A DNA stretch of 64,000 bases from Bog-257 sp963805985 (GCA_963805985.1 CAWDWG010000008.1:620001-684000), one strand, 5' to 3'; numbered from the stretch's first letter, positions 25,612-35,057 are shown. A program made the numbers and translations. Notes: generated by a model from the sequence alone, not told the origin.

Positions 25612-25941
25612 GATGAGACTCCCTTTGGCGTTGGTTATACGCGAAAACTGACGAGCGGCCAGGCGCCTTCACGAAATCCGGGGCGATGGAAGGAAAAGGC
25701 ACGAAGCAGTGACCTACCCTGCGTCGCGGGTAATTATGCGCGACATGGTTTTGAGGGTCAAGCAGGTAAGAGCCGCGCAGTTTGAGCGTAGCGCCGGCGT
25801 GCAGCGGGCTCCGGCCGGCACTGGAATCCTGCACTCCTGTCGCATTCCGGGCTAAGAGGGAGCGGCCAGGACTCCGCGCTTTGGTTTGCCTTGTGTCCTA
25901 ATCCAAAGCTCCTGTAGGATGTCTCGCACTCGGGGTAATCA
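25612..25941. other. Divergent promoter region of kinase and FHA-ABC genes
   Basis: This 330-nt region has no credible gene. It must hold the promoters of both divergent genes, though no clear -35/-10 pair was recognised. A family A palindrome lies at 25788-25821. Confidence 0.5.
25788..25821. repeat. REP-like palindrome (family A, degenerate)
   Basis: gtagcgccggcgtgcagcgggctccggccggcac keeps the family A start gtagcgccgg and the ccggccggc end, with a longer middle. It lies within the kinase/FHA-ABC divergent region. Confidence 0.6.
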
Positions 25942-28659
25942 ATGCCAACTTCTGCGCCCGTCGTTCTGGCTTCCTGGCTGATTGGAAGCGACAGTGGCTG
26001 TGACATTGTCGTGAGCCATCCCTTGGTTTCCGGACAGCATTGCCGGCTCTATCAATATCCTCGCCAATTCACTCTGGAGGACATGGGTTCGACCAACGGA
26101 ACCTATGTCGACGGCATTCGCATCGCTGCGCGCGCGCCGGTGATCGTCAGACGCGAGCAGCGAATCACGCTGGGACATACCGTTGCCCTGCCCTGGCCGG
26201 GCGAAGGCGGCATCCGGACTGCATCCCGGCCTCCTGGCGAGGCGCGAGTCATTCGCATCGGCCGTTCGCCCGATTCCGACATTGTCCTCGACTATCCCAT
26301 GATTTCCTGGGAGCACGCGCGCATCGTCCAGGAAGGCGGTCAGCACATCCTGGAGGACCTGAACTCGCGCAACGGCACTGCGCTCAATAGCCTGCAAAAC
26401 CGAATCATTAAGGCAGCGCTGCAACCCTCCGACGACGTCTTCCTCGCCTCGTTCAAAATCCCCGCGGCGCGTTTGCTCTCGGAATCCGGCACTGCTGTCG
26501 GCGAGGCTGCGTTCGAGCAGGTCGCATTCACCCGCGATTCGATCATCATCGGCCGCGATCCCGCCTGCGAGCAGCCGCTGGACAATGTCATGATCTCGTG
26601 GCATCACGCCAAGCTCGATCGTACGCCGGAGGGAATGTTCGTAGAGGACCTGGGATCGCTGAATGGAACGTTTGTCGACGGAATCCGCATTGTCGGCCGG
26701 GTACGAATCAACCCCGGACAGGAAGTCGCGCTGGGCAGTTTTCGTTTCCAGCTGACGGAAACCGGCGAGCTGCAGCGCCGCGAAAATCAGGGAAACGTAA
26801 TGATCCAGGCTGTGGACGTTACGGTCAATACTTCCGACGGCAAGCGCTTACTGGATCCCATCTCACTGACCGTCTATCCCTCCGAGTTGGTCGCGCTGAT
26901 GGGACCGGCCGGCGCCGGCAAGACGACGTTCCTGAAAGCGCTGAATGGCTACACGTTGCCGGCCACGGGACAGGTTCTGTTCAACGGCTCGGACCTGTAT
27001 CGCTCGTATGATCTGTTCCGCCAGCAGCTGGGATACGTGCCGCAGGACGATATCGTTCATCCGCAGCTCACCGTTCGGGAAGCGCTGTACTTCTCCACCA
27101 AACTGCGCACGGATTTGTCGGACGCTGAGATTGAGCAACGCATCGATCGGATCCTCGAGGAACTTGGAATTCTGGACAAGAAGGATTCGATCATCGGCTC
27201 CGCCGAGAACAAGGTGCTGAGCGGCGGGCAGCGTAAGCGCGTCAACATCGCGATGGAGTTGATCAGCGATACGCCGGTGCTGTTTCTGGATGAGCCAACA
27301 TCGGGGCTCTCTTCTTACGATGCGCTGGGCGTGATCGAGCTTCTGAAGCGGCTGTCGCGAGAGGGCAAGACCATCATCACGACCATTCACCAGCCCAGCA
27401 TTGACGTCTACCGTAAATTCGACAACCTCATCATGATCTCGCGTGACCGGGGCGGCACCGGCGCGCTGGCTTTCTTTGGTCCCGCTTACCCTGATTCCAT
27501 CGAGTTCTTCCACGGTCACAAGTCCGGGGGGCAAGCCACCCAACCTGAGTCAGGCGTGCCTGGAAAAGACTTGAGCCCGGAGATGCTGCTGACGGGACTG
27601 GCCACATCCACGACGGAAGAATGGGCTCAGCGCTACGCAACCTCGCGCTACCGCAAGCAGTTCGTCGAAGATCGAGCGGGCAAGGTCCTTCCCTCCGGTG
27701 GTGAGGCGGGAAAAACCGGCAGGCGCTTTGGTTTCGGGCAGTGGTTCATGCTGGTGAAACGCAACCTGGTGCTCAAGGTGCGCGATCGCGCCCAGCTCAC
27801 CATACTTCTGCTGCAGGCGCCGCTGTTCGCCATCCTGATTGCGCTGGTTTACAACGTGATCAAAGAGCCGGCGAGCGGAGCCAATTCACCGCAGACGGCG
27901 CAGGCCTTTGCCGAGATGGGCGCCAACATTGTGGGACTCGAGTTCCTCATGATCGTCGCCGCGATCTGGTTCGGATGCAACAACGCTGCGCGCGACATCG
28001 TCGGCGAGTGGACCGTCTTCCAGCGTGAGCGCATGGTCAACCTCAAGCTGCCTTCATATGTGTTCTCGAAATTTGCGGTGCTGCTTGGCTTGTGCGTCTT
28101 CCAGTGCCTGACGCTGCTGACCATCGTTTACTTCGCCTGTCAGCTGAAGGGCAACTACCTGCAAACCGCAGCCGTGCTGGTGATGTCCTCGCTGGCTGGA
28201 GCGGCGCTAGGCTTGACGATTTCCGCGCGCAGCAAGACCACCGAGAGCGCCATCGCGTTGCTGCCGGTCGTATTGCTGCCGGTTATCGTATTGGGAGGCG
28301 GAATTCGCGCCGTTTACAAGATGCCGGTCCCCGCACAGTTGCTGAGCTACGCAGTGCCGTCGCGCTGGGCCTTTGAAGCCAACGTGGTCAACGAGGCCCA
28401 GGGACGCCCCTGCGGACAACTCTCGGGCATGGACTGGAACTCCTGTCCTCCCGGCAAAGGTCAAGGAGTGGATGCTGCGACCGGTCAGTTGCCGGAAGCG
28501 GTCATCGAAGCGAATGGAGAAAAGGTTCCCGCACCATTAGCGAAAGGACAAAAGAGCCTGCGCCACTCCTTCTGGCAATCGCTGGGCGTACTCGCTGGGA
28601 TGACGGCTGTGCTGCTGGGAGCGGTGCTGGGCTTTTTGAGAATGCGGGATATTCACTAG
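25942..28659 (+). CDS. ABC transporter with three N-terminal FHA domains (ATPase-permease fusion)
   Basis: A 905-residue ABCG-like half transporter. FHA1 (about residues 1-75) has SDSGCDIVVSHPLVSGQH and STNGTYVDG but reads GS where the phospho-binding Arg normally sits. FHA2 (about 100-165; IGRSPDSDIVLDYPMISWEH, NSRNGT) and FHA3 (about 190-275; IGRDPACEQPLDNVMISWHH, SLNGTFVDG) keep the GR. The ATPase (about 290-520) has GPAGAGKTTFLKALNG (Walker A), LSGGQRKRVNIAMEL (signature) and VLFLDEPTSGL (Walker B). The permease C-terminus has about six helices of the ABC-2 type. The layout parallels mycobacterial Rv1747 beside pknF, so a kinase-regulated export function is likely. The exported substrate is unknown. 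Confidence 0.93.
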   Translation: MPTSAPVVLASWLIGSDSGCDIVVSHPLVSGQHCRLYQYPRQFTLEDMGSTNGTYVDGIRIAARAPVIVRREQRITLGHTVALPWPGEGGIRTASRPPGEARVIRIGRSPDSDIVLDYPMISWEHARIVQEGGQHILEDLNSRNGTALNSLQNRIIKAALQPSDDVFLASFKIPAARLLSESGTAVGEAAFEQVAFTRDSIIIGRDPACEQPLDNVMISWHHAKLDRTPEGMFVEDLGSLNGTFVDGIRIVGRVRINPGQEVALGSFRFQLTETGELQRRENQGNVMIQAVDVTVNTSDGKRLLDPISLTVYPSELVALMGPAGAGKTTFLKALNGYTLPATGQVLFNGSDLYRSYDLFRQQLGYVPQDDIVHPQLTVREALYFSTKLRTDLSDAEIEQRIDRILEELGILDKKDSIIGSAENKVLSGGQRKRVNIAMELISDTPVLFLDEPTSGLSSYDALGVIELLKRLSREGKTIITTIHQPSIDVYRKFDNLIMISRDRGGTGALAFFGPAYPDSIEFFHGHKSGGQATQPESGVPGKDLSPEMLLTGLATSTTEEWAQRYATSRYRKQFVEDRAGKVLPSGGEAGKTGRRFGFGQWFMLVKRNLVLKVRDRAQLTILLLQAPLFAILIALVYNVIKEPASGANSPQTAQAFAEMGANIVGLEFLMIVAAIWFGCNNAARDIVGEWTVFQRERMVNLKLPSYVFSKFAVLLGLCVFQCLTLLTIVYFACQLKGNYLQTAAVLVMSSLAGAALGLTISARSKTTESAIALLPVVLLPVIVLGGGIRAVYKMPVPAQLLSYAVPSRWAFEANVVNEAQGRPCGQLSGMDWNSCPPGKGQGVDAATGQLPEAVIEANGEKVPAPLAKGQKSLRHSFWQSLGVLAGMTAVLLGAVLGFLRMRDIH

Positions 28660-28720
28660 CTGCTTTGAGAGATTGCGTCGCAAAGCAATGCCCGCAGTTC
28701 TCTCATCCGCGCAAAAATCG

Positions 28721-28726
28721 TATAAT
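28721..28726 (+). promoter_or_regulatory. Probable -10 element of the tRNA-Val gene
   Basis: A perfect TATAAT lies 16 nt before the mature 5' end of the tRNA. The -35 position 17 nt upstream (ttctct, 28698-28703) matches the consensus only weakly. Confidence 0.55.
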
Positions 28727-28742
28727 GCTGGGAGTGTGACGT

Positions 28743-28819
28743 AGGCGCGTAGCTCAGTTGGTTAGAGCGCTACCTTGACACGGTAGAGGTCAGGAGTTCG
28801 AGTCTCCTCGTGCCTACCA
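28743..28819 (+). tRNA. tRNA-Val (anticodon GAC)
   Basis: The cloverleaf closes fully. The acceptor stem is aggcgcg/cgtgcct (one G-U) and the D arm is gctcagttggttagagc. The anticodon stem ctacc/ggtag has loop ttgacac (anticodon gac), and the T arm is aggagttcgagtctcct. The discriminator is A, and CCA is encoded in the gene. GAC reads valine codons GUC and GUU. Confidence 0.96.
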
Positions 28820-29575
28820 TTTTTCTGCCCAGTGTTTACGCGGCTTTTCTGCCGCGTGTGCCGACCTCTTCGAACCCTCCGATCGAGCAACACCCGAATT
28901 CGTCTCGGCCTAATCCGTTCGGCTGCATCATCATTGTCTCGGTGTTCGACTGTCGGCGCTCGGCCTCAGCCAGTGCTTTCGCTCGCGCCTAATGGCAGCT
29001 AATTGGATCTCACGTTTTCAAAAGCGTCGCCAAACTCCGCGATTTTACTGGTTGGCGGGATGCGCTCAGCACTCGGACCCTCGGGTTGTGAGTTCGCCTC
29101 GGTCTGGTATTGTCAGGAACTTGCGGGGCACGTTGGTAAGATTCGCGAACTTAGATTCAACCAGACAACGGCTAACGGGTTTCAAATGGGAGGTGAAGAG
29201 GAACTGGAATTTTCGGCGAAATGACATCGAAACCGGAAAAAGCAGAAATCAGCTCCTATTGTTACTGTTTCGTCGCGAGACCTTTGAATCAGGTCCCAGA
29301 GAGCATGGCATCTTCTGCGTATTTTCAGAGCGTTGGGATAGCCATAACAGCAGCTACTGTCGTCTGCATTCAGCGGCGCCTCAAACATTGCGAGACGCAA
29401 CCTGCAGGAAATTTCATCATTCCTGGCTGCTTTTTGAATGCCCGTTTCAACTTCCCACAAGGAGACTTCTGGCCCGACCAGTTCCAGTTGATGCAACATC
29501 CATCGCAGATTGCCCTGCCAATCATTCTGGAGCACTACGAACGTTGTACCGAGCCAATCTTCTCGTTCGCAGCGG
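28820..29575. other. Gene-poor stretch after tRNA-Val
   Basis: This is about 750 nt, lower in GC than its neighbours. Open frames exist on both strands (28992-29585, 29221-29670 and the minus-strand 29182-29709), but none shows a signal peptide, a known motif or a convincing ribosome-binding site, and they overlap one another. I read it as non-coding or decayed sequence. There is no integrase nearby and no copy of the tRNA 3' end, so an integrated-element origin is unproven. Confidence 0.5.
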
Positions 29576-32044
29576 CTATTCGTAACGCAAGGCGACCATC
29601 GGGTCGACACCTGCGGCCCTTCGGGCAGGGTGCCAGCTGGCGACCAAAGCGATCCCGGCCAAGGCAGTAGAAGCAGCGAGGAGAGTGAGTGGGTCAATAG
29701 GCCTGACACCGAAGAGTAAGCCGCTCAGGGAGTGTGCCAGAACAAATGCCCCTACCAGACCAACGGTGAGGCCGCAGATGGTGAGCCATGCCGCGCGGGC
29801 GAGAACCAGTCGCAGAACTTGCCGCCGCTGTGCGCCCAGGGCAACGCGGACGCCGATCTCGTGCGTTCTCTGCGTTACCCAATACGACATGACCCCGTAG
29901 ATTCCGACTACAGCCAGCAGGAGAGCGACAGCCGCGAACAGCGCCAGCAGCGAAGCATCAAAGCGCTGTGGGCCGACCGAATCCGCCACACGTTGTTCCA
30001 TGGTAGCGACGTGGTAGATAGGCTGCTCCGGATCAAGGTCCTGCACCTCACGCCGAATCGAAGCGATGAGGCTCTCCGGCGCGATCTTGGTTCGCACCGC
30101 CAAAGTCAAAGCCGAGGCGGGAAACTGGTCTGTCGAAGTAAAAACGACGGGGACTGGCTGGCGATCCAATCCGATGTAGCGGACGTCGCCTACAACTCCG
30201 ATGATGGTGAACTCCTGCTCCGGCAAATTGCTAGCCGGCCGAAAGATCAAATGCTGTCCGAGCGGGTCAGCCCCGGCGAAGAAGCGGCTGGCAAACTCCT
30301 GGCTCACGATGGCAACGGGCAAACCTCCCGGCCGATCTTCCGTTGTGAAAAAACGCCCAGCTCGCAGAGGAACCTGCATGGCGGAAAAATAATCCGGCGT
30401 AACGTGCGACAAAGGCACCGATGGCGACTGATCCGCCAGCAGCGACGGATGATCCTTGACCGTCATCTTCACGGGGCTGGAAAAGCCGTAATAGAAAGGC
30501 AGGACCGTGGTGCCGCCGGCCGATTCCACTCCTGGCGTGGCCTGCACGGCAGCGAGCAACTGATCGAAGAAAACCTTACGCTGGATGGGATCGGGATACT
30601 TTGCTTCCGTGAGGGTGACCTGAACGGTCAGAACATTTTGTGGATTGAAACCCGGACTCACCGCGCGCAGGTTGGCAAAGGTGCGGAGCATCAGTCCCGC
30701 GCCCATCAACAGGAGAAAGGCGAACGCTAACTCCGCGGCGACCAGCACGCTGCCAAGCTTCTGCCGGGCAGGACCGGCTGTGTTTTTTCCTCCTGCTTCG
30801 TGCAAAGCAATACTCGCGCCCGCCTGAGAAGCGACAAGGGCCGGCGCCAGGCTGAACAGGATGGCCGTCATCAGCGAAACCAACAAAGTGAAGTAGAGAG
30901 CAGCACCATTCAGGCGCACATCGCCGAAGTAGGCAAGAGTGTCCGGTCGCAGAAGGCGGACGACATCCAGCGTGGCCCAAGCTACCAGCAGCCCCGCCGC
31001 CGATCCCATAGCGGCGAGAAGCAAGCCCTCCGTCAACAGTTGCCGGATGATGCGCGTGCGTGCTGCTCCCAACGCAGAGCGCACGGCGAACTCCCTCTGT
31101 CGCGCCGCAGCCCGTGCCAACAGAAGGTTCGCTATGTTGACGCAGGCGATCAACAGAACCAGCCCCACCGCGCTCATCAAGAGCAACAGGGCCGGGCGAG
31201 TATCGCCCACGAGCTGCTGGTGTAGAGGCAGAAGTTGCAGCTGCGCTCCCGCCAGTTTCTCAGCGACAGCCTGCGGATATTGCGGCGTAAGCGATTGCGT
31301 AATGGTCTGCAGCTCCGCCCTTGCCTGCGGCAATGGGACCTCTGGTTTCAGGCGTGCGACCACGCTCATGTCATCGCTCTCGCGCTGGCGCCAATCAAGC
31401 TTGGTCGGAAGCGCAAGCGGCACGAAGGCATCCGGCTGGAGCTGGCTGGGATAGATAAAGTTCGCCGGCAAGATGCCGACGACCATGTACTCGGCGTTGT
31501 CCAGGCGGACCGACTTGCCTAGAACATTGGGATTCGCTCCGAAGCGCCGCCGCCAGAAGCCATCGCTGAGAATCATGACCCCACGCGCTCCGGGAGCATC
31601 TTCCTGGGAAGAAAAACTGCGCCCCAACGTGGGCTGTACTCCAAGCAGGGAAAAGAAATTAGCGCTCACTTCAGCGCAACGGTCCAGCCGAACCGGTTCA
31701 GCGCCAGTGGTGAGGTTGCCATCGCAGAGGTGATCGTCATACGCGGCCATGTCCTCGAAGGACCGGTTCTGCGTGCGCCACGCGAGGAACGTTCCCGCCG
31801 GGACCAGGGTTGCATCGAGGCGTGGCGCGTACTGCGAAGCCCAAACCAGCCGCCCGGGATCGCGATAAGGCAATGGCCGCAATAGCACCGCATGCAGCAA
31901 ACTGAAGATCGCAGTGTTGGCGCCAATGCCAAGCGCGAGCGTGAGCACTCCCACCACGGCAACTCCGGGATTGCGCTTGAGAATGCGGGCTCCGAAGCGC
32001 AAATCGGCAAAGAACACGGTCAGCCAAGGAAGCTTTTGTCTCAT
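29576..32044 (-). CDS. ADOP-type ABC transporter permease (MacB/FtsX fold)
   Basis: An 822-residue membrane protein from the ATG at 32044, with an AAAGGTG ribosome-binding site; the longer open frame to 32146 is Arg-rich shadow. It begins DLRFGARILKRNPGVAVVGVLTLALGIGANTAIFSLLHAVLLRPLPY, the hallmark of acidobacterial duplicated orphan permeases. It contains two MacB-type periplasmic plus FtsX permease units (helices near residues 22-45 and 285-420, a second set around 470 and 690-810), ending WHPARRAAGVDPMVALRYE. The N-terminal PadR-like domain found in some members is missing, and there is no ATPase gene nearby. Function of the family is unclear; export or mechanotransmission is inferred from MacB. 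Confidence 0.92.
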   Translation of the reverse strand: MRQKLPWLTVFFADLRFGARILKRNPGVAVVGVLTLALGIGANTAIFSLLHAVLLRPLPYRDPGRLVWASQYAPRLDATLVPAGTFLAWRTQNRSFEDMAAYDDHLCDGNLTTGAEPVRLDRCAEVSANFFSLLGVQPTLGRSFSSQEDAPGARGVMILSDGFWRRRFGANPNVLGKSVRLDNAEYMVVGILPANFIYPSQLQPDAFVPLALPTKLDWRQRESDDMSVVARLKPEVPLPQARAELQTITQSLTPQYPQAVAEKLAGAQLQLLPLHQQLVGDTRPALLLLMSAVGLVLLIACVNIANLLLARAAARQREFAVRSALGAARTRIIRQLLTEGLLLAAMGSAAGLLVAWATLDVVRLLRPDTLAYFGDVRLNGAALYFTLLVSLMTAILFSLAPALVASQAGASIALHEAGGKNTAGPARQKLGSVLVAAELAFAFLLLMGAGLMLRTFANLRAVSPGFNPQNVLTVQVTLTEAKYPDPIQRKVFFDQLLAAVQATPGVESAGGTTVLPFYYGFSSPVKMTVKDHPSLLADQSPSVPLSHVTPDYFSAMQVPLRAGRFFTTEDRPGGLPVAIVSQEFASRFFAGADPLGQHLIFRPASNLPEQEFTIIGVVGDVRYIGLDRQPVPVVFTSTDQFPASALTLAVRTKIAPESLIASIRREVQDLDPEQPIYHVATMEQRVADSVGPQRFDASLLALFAAVALLLAVVGIYGVMSYWVTQRTHEIGVRVALGAQRRQVLRLVLARAAWLTICGLTVGLVGAFVLAHSLSGLLFGVRPIDPLTLLAASTALAGIALVASWHPARRAAGVDPMVALRYE

Positions 32045-32070
32045 GGCAACACCTTTCTCAGGGCGCCGCT

Positions 32071-32628
32071 CTAACGACCGGCGCGGACGTACTCTCCGCG
32101 AAACACGACATTCCAATTGGCGCCGTTGTCGGTGGATTTCTCCCAAGTCTGCTCGACCTTGTTCGGATTCAGCCGAATTACTTTCACGCGGTTCAATACG
32201 CTCTCGCCGTTGGGTCCGCCGCTCGTGCCTTCAAATTCCGCACTGCCGGATGCAGCCTTCCCAGCAGTGAAAATGTGCACCCGACCCATGTTGTCTGCGA
32301 ACATGCCGTACCAGCTCTTTTCTTCCGGACTGTAAGCGAACATGTTCTCGCCGGAGTGACCACGGCCTCCGTCCCAGTTCTCCACCACCAGACATTTATC
32401 CAGCGCAAGGGATACCTTGCTGGTAGCGGCGCTCGAGCCGCCGGGTGCGGAGACGGTCCAGTTGCCAAGCCAAAAATCCAGCTGGCGGCTCTCGGGATCC
32501 GTGGCGCACGAACCAGAGTTCGCCGCCGCAAAGGAAGAGTTCGTCCACGCCAAACAGATCGCCAGCGCGGCGAAGAACCGCAAACTTCCACGCCAACACG
32601 CGCGCCGAATAGTTCTGTGTTCTTGCAT
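32071..32628 (-). CDS. Secreted DUF1579-like/lipocalin-like protein
   Basis: A 185-residue protein with a signal peptide (RFFAALAICLAWTNSSFA, cleavage near residue 34). The mature part opens ESRQLDFWLGNWTVSAPGG, a pattern shared by a family of small beta-barrel proteins (LDFWLGxW), and continues with repeated beta strands (LVVENWDGGRGHSGENMFAYSPEEKSWYGMF). It lies 26 bp upstream of the ADOP permease on the same strand and may be cotranscribed with it. Ligand or role is unknown; the family call comes from the opening motif only. Confidence 0.75.
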   Translation of the reverse strand: MQEHRTIRRACWRGSLRFFAALAICLAWTNSSFAAANSGSCATDPESRQLDFWLGNWTVSAPGGSSAATSKVSLALDKCLVVENWDGGRGHSGENMFAYSPEEKSWYGMFADNMGRVHIFTAGKAASGSAEFEGTSGGPNGESVLNRVKVIRLNPNKVEQTWEKSTDNGANWNVVFRGEYVRAGR

Positions 32629-32680
32629 GATGTAATTCCTTCCCGATCAAAATGCCTGAGCTCTCCTTAGCAGGAAAGCG

Positions 32681-33307
32681 TTAGTTGAGAGTTTCGACAA
32701 TCTGACCTGTCGAATTGCGCAAATGGGCCGACACCCCCGATGTCGTTACCGGCCGTCGCGCGTGAAATCGAAATGCTCGAGAGTTTTTCTCGATTTCCAA
32801 TACCTCAAATCCGGCCGCCTCAAGCCGAGCCGAAACCGTATCGGGATCGACGGTGACGAGCGTGTCGCCAATATGGATCATTCGCATTTGCCAGCTTTGC
32901 CGGCTGTCACTGCCTACAAAAACTCCTCCCGGTTCGAGCACTCGCCATACCTGAGCGAAGAGCCGATCCTGCAATGCGGTCGAAGACACGTGGTGCAGCA
33001 TGGTGAAAGAAACGACAGCGGAGAATTGTCCATCGGGAAAGGGCAGTTCGGTTGCATCGCCGACTACGACACGAACATTGCTGCCGTGCAGACGTGCGGT
33101 TAGTGCTTCGGCCAGGGTGGGATCTATTTCGATTGCCGTCAGGCTGTTTACTCGGTGTCGCAGCAGGTCTGTGGTGAGACCTGGTCCGGGGCCGAGCTCC
33201 AGCACCGTGTCGCCTAACTCGGCGGTGGAGAGCGCCCATGGCACCCGTTGCCGAACTGTTTTTCTCCACCGTGCAGAACGACACAACCAGTGATGCAAGC
33301 GGTTCAC
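32681..33307 (-). CDS. Class I SAM-dependent methyltransferase
   Basis: 208 residues. VLELGPGPGLTTDLLRHRV is SAM motif I, LTAIEIDPTLAEAL carries the acidic residue of beta-2, VVVGDATELPFPDGQFSAVVSFTMLHHV covers motifs II-IV, and VWRVLEPGGVFVGSD is the post-motif region of the ubiquinone/menaquinone-type fold. It is divergent from the AraC-family gene 81 bp away, which suggests that regulator controls it. Substrate unknown. Confidence 0.87.
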   Translation of the reverse strand: MNRLHHWLCRSARWRKTVRQRVPWALSTAELGDTVLELGPGPGLTTDLLRHRVNSLTAIEIDPTLAEALTARLHGSNVRVVVGDATELPFPDGQFSAVVSFTMLHHVSSTALQDRLFAQVWRVLEPGGVFVGSDSRQSWQMRMIHIGDTLVTVDPDTVSARLEAAGFEVLEIEKNSRAFRFHARRPVTTSGVSAHLRNSTGQIVETLN

Positions 33308-33388
33308 GTTTCCTCACCCAAGAAGAACTTCAGTGAGGCCATCCTATGCAATTGCCAGGTCTGCGCACTTCCGTTATTGTGACAAGAT

Positions 33389-34174
33389 ATGTCGCAAAAG
33401 CGACAACCTGCAATCTTCGACCGCCTGCACGACCAGCGATCCCATATCGCTACGCACACGCACGATTACCCCGCGAGGCACGTCATCCCATTGCATTTCC
33501 ACGATCGCGATCAGCTGGTTTATGCCTCTCAAGGAGTGATGACCGTTCTTACCAGCGCCGGCTTCTGGGTCGTGCCCACGCTTAGAGCGGTGTGGATACC
33601 AGCTGGAATCCCGCACACGGTCACCATGTCGGGGCGAGTGGCTATGCGTACTCTCTACTTCAAGCCACGGCTGGCGCGGGTTCTGCCGCGCGACTGTTGC
33701 GTGGTGAACGTCTCGCCATTGTTAAGGGAACTCATCCTCTATGCGTGCAGCTTTCACGCTCTGGAAAAAAGCGTCCCGCGGCAGCGGCACTTGATCGACT
33801 TGATTACTGACCAGCTCGAAGCAATCCAGATGATTCCTCTGCAGCTTCCCCACCTATCCGACCCAAGGGCGCGCCACGTAGCCGAAATTTTGCTGGCCAA
33901 CCCGGCGAATACTCAAAAGCTGGCGCAGTTGTGCAGGGGAAGTGGCGCCAGTAAACGCACGGTAGAGAGGCTTTTTCAAGATGAGGTGGGAATGACCTTT
34001 GGAAAATGGAGGCAACAACTCCGCCTTATGCACGCAGTGCGGCTGCTGGCCGAAGGAGCAAAGGTCACACATGCCGCGCTGGAAGCGGGCTACAGTACAC
34101 CTAGTGCTTTCATTTGCATGTTCAAGAACGTGTTAGGATTTACGCCCGCATTGTACTTTAAGGCAGAGGCCTAA
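33389..34174 (+). CDS. AraC family transcriptional regulator with cupin-like N-terminus
   Basis: 261 residues. Residues about 15-85 form a cupin-type sensor (HDYPARHVIPLHFHDRDQLVYASQGVMTVL, VWIPAGIPHTVTMSG). The C-terminal 100 residues contain the two helix-turn-helix motifs of AraC/XylS proteins (TQKLAQLCRGSGASKRTVERLF and VTHAALEAGYSTPSAFICMFKNVLGFTPALYF). Many proteins with this architecture control a neighbouring efflux or methyltransferase gene; here the divergent methyltransferase is the obvious candidate. The inducer is unknown. Confidence 0.92.
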   Translation: MSQKRQPAIFDRLHDQRSHIATHTHDYPARHVIPLHFHDRDQLVYASQGVMTVLTSAGFWVVPTLRAVWIPAGIPHTVTMSGRVAMRTLYFKPRLARVLPRDCCVVNVSPLLRELILYACSFHALEKSVPRQRHLIDLITDQLEAIQMIPLQLPHLSDPRARHVAEILLANPANTQKLAQLCRGSGASKRTVERLFQDEVGMTFGKWRQQLRLMHAVRLLAEGAKVTHAALEAGYSTPSAFICMFKNVLGFTPALYFKAEA

Positions 34175-34413
34175 ACTGCCTCAGCGCCTCCGGTCGAACT
34201 GCTCTGGGTGGTGACTTCCTGCGCTACAGGCGGTTGAGCCGGGCTTACCACAAGATTCCAAGCGATGGATGCCCCCTGTGCTATATCTGAGTGAATACAA
34301 GCACATGCGGGCGATTCGGAAGTAATGCCTGCTTTATCTGGATAAACGCTCTTATTCTTTACGAATCGGCGCGTTTTGATAGGGTGGATAAGTTAAATTC
34401 GCCAGAAACCGGC

Positions 34414-34962
34414 TTACTGTTTTCTCTTAGCCAATTCCGCTTCGTATGCCGCCTGAAGGTTCTGCATTGCAAAAATACGCTTAGATTTCCTCGGGATCCG
34501 GACCTTCTTTGCGACGCTTGAGTTCGGAAGGTGGGTTTCGCGAAGTTCTGCCATAAAGTCTGCACTCAGCTTCGGTCCCCCCGCTACCAGGATTTGAGCC
34601 AAGCCCCGCAGCCTGGAGGCGGGCAAATATTTGTGGCCCCATGCATTCATCTCTATCAGAAGAGGAAGCAATTCAATCCCTTTTTCCGTAAGGCTGTAAA
34701 TGGCTTTCTGTTTATGGCTGGGGTCATGAGACTTGACGAGGATGCCTTGCTTGACCAGCTTTTGAAGGCGATCGGCCAAAATATTCGTCGCAATCCCTTC
34801 CAAAGACTCGGTCAGGAGCTCGCGAAAATGCCGCCGGTTCATGAACATGATGTCGCGGAGGACGAGCAGACTCCACTGGTCGCCAAATACTTCGACCATT
34901 CGATTCATAACGCACGCTGACTTGTGATCCTTGCCCACTTCACCTCTACTCCGATTTGGCAT
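34414..34962 (-). CDS. HxlR family winged-helix transcriptional regulator
   Basis: The protein has 182 residues from the ATG at 34962; the frame is open to 35061, but that extension runs through operator-like sequence. The HxlR domain reads CVMNRMVEVFGDQWSLLVLRDIMFMNRRHFRELLTESLEGIATNILADRLQKLVKQGILVK, with the conserved N-terminal Cys and the GxWxLLxLRDI pattern. A C-terminal tail of about 70 residues is rich in basic residues. It is probably autoregulated: three copies of a palindromic acaacNNgttgt site lie upstream (34981-35087). Some HxlR proteins sense thiol-reactive compounds through that Cys; this is an inference here. Confidence 0.9.
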   Translation of the reverse strand: MPNRSRGEVGKDHKSACVMNRMVEVFGDQWSLLVLRDIMFMNRRHFRELLTESLEGIATNILADRLQKLVKQGILVKSHDPSHKQKAIYSLTEKGIELLPLLIEMNAWGHKYLPASRLRGLAQILVAGGPKLSADFMAELRETHLPNSSVAKKVRIPRKSKRIFAMQNLQAAYEAELAKRKQ

Positions 34963-34980
34963 TCCTCGATTGGATAATTG

Positions 34981-34994
34981 TACAACTGGTTGCA
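34981..34994. promoter_or_regulatory. Palindromic operator-like site 1 (tacaactggttgca)
   Basis: A 14-nt near-perfect inverted repeat of the form ACAACtgGTTGT with one mismatch at the end, located 18 nt upstream of the HxlR start. It is the promoter-proximal copy of three. Confidence 0.65.
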
Positions 34995-35057
34995 CATAGG
35001 AAGTAGCTGTAGATACTAGCCTGGGTCGGCTTCCATCCGACAGAAAGTACCTGCCAA

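Noticed and set aside
28743..28819. tRNA-Val 3' end as an attachment site
   Set aside because: No integrase and no second copy of the tRNA 3' sequence within the window.
28992..29585. 197-aa frame on the plus strand after tRNA-Val
   Set aside because: Arg/His/Ser-rich composition, no ribosome-binding site, no motif, and competing frames on both strands; treated as non-coding.
29576..32146. ADOP permease start at 32146
   Set aside because: The first 34 codons of that frame are Arg-rich shadow sequence overlapping the upstream gene's end; the ATG at 32044 has a ribosome-binding site and the family's N-terminus.
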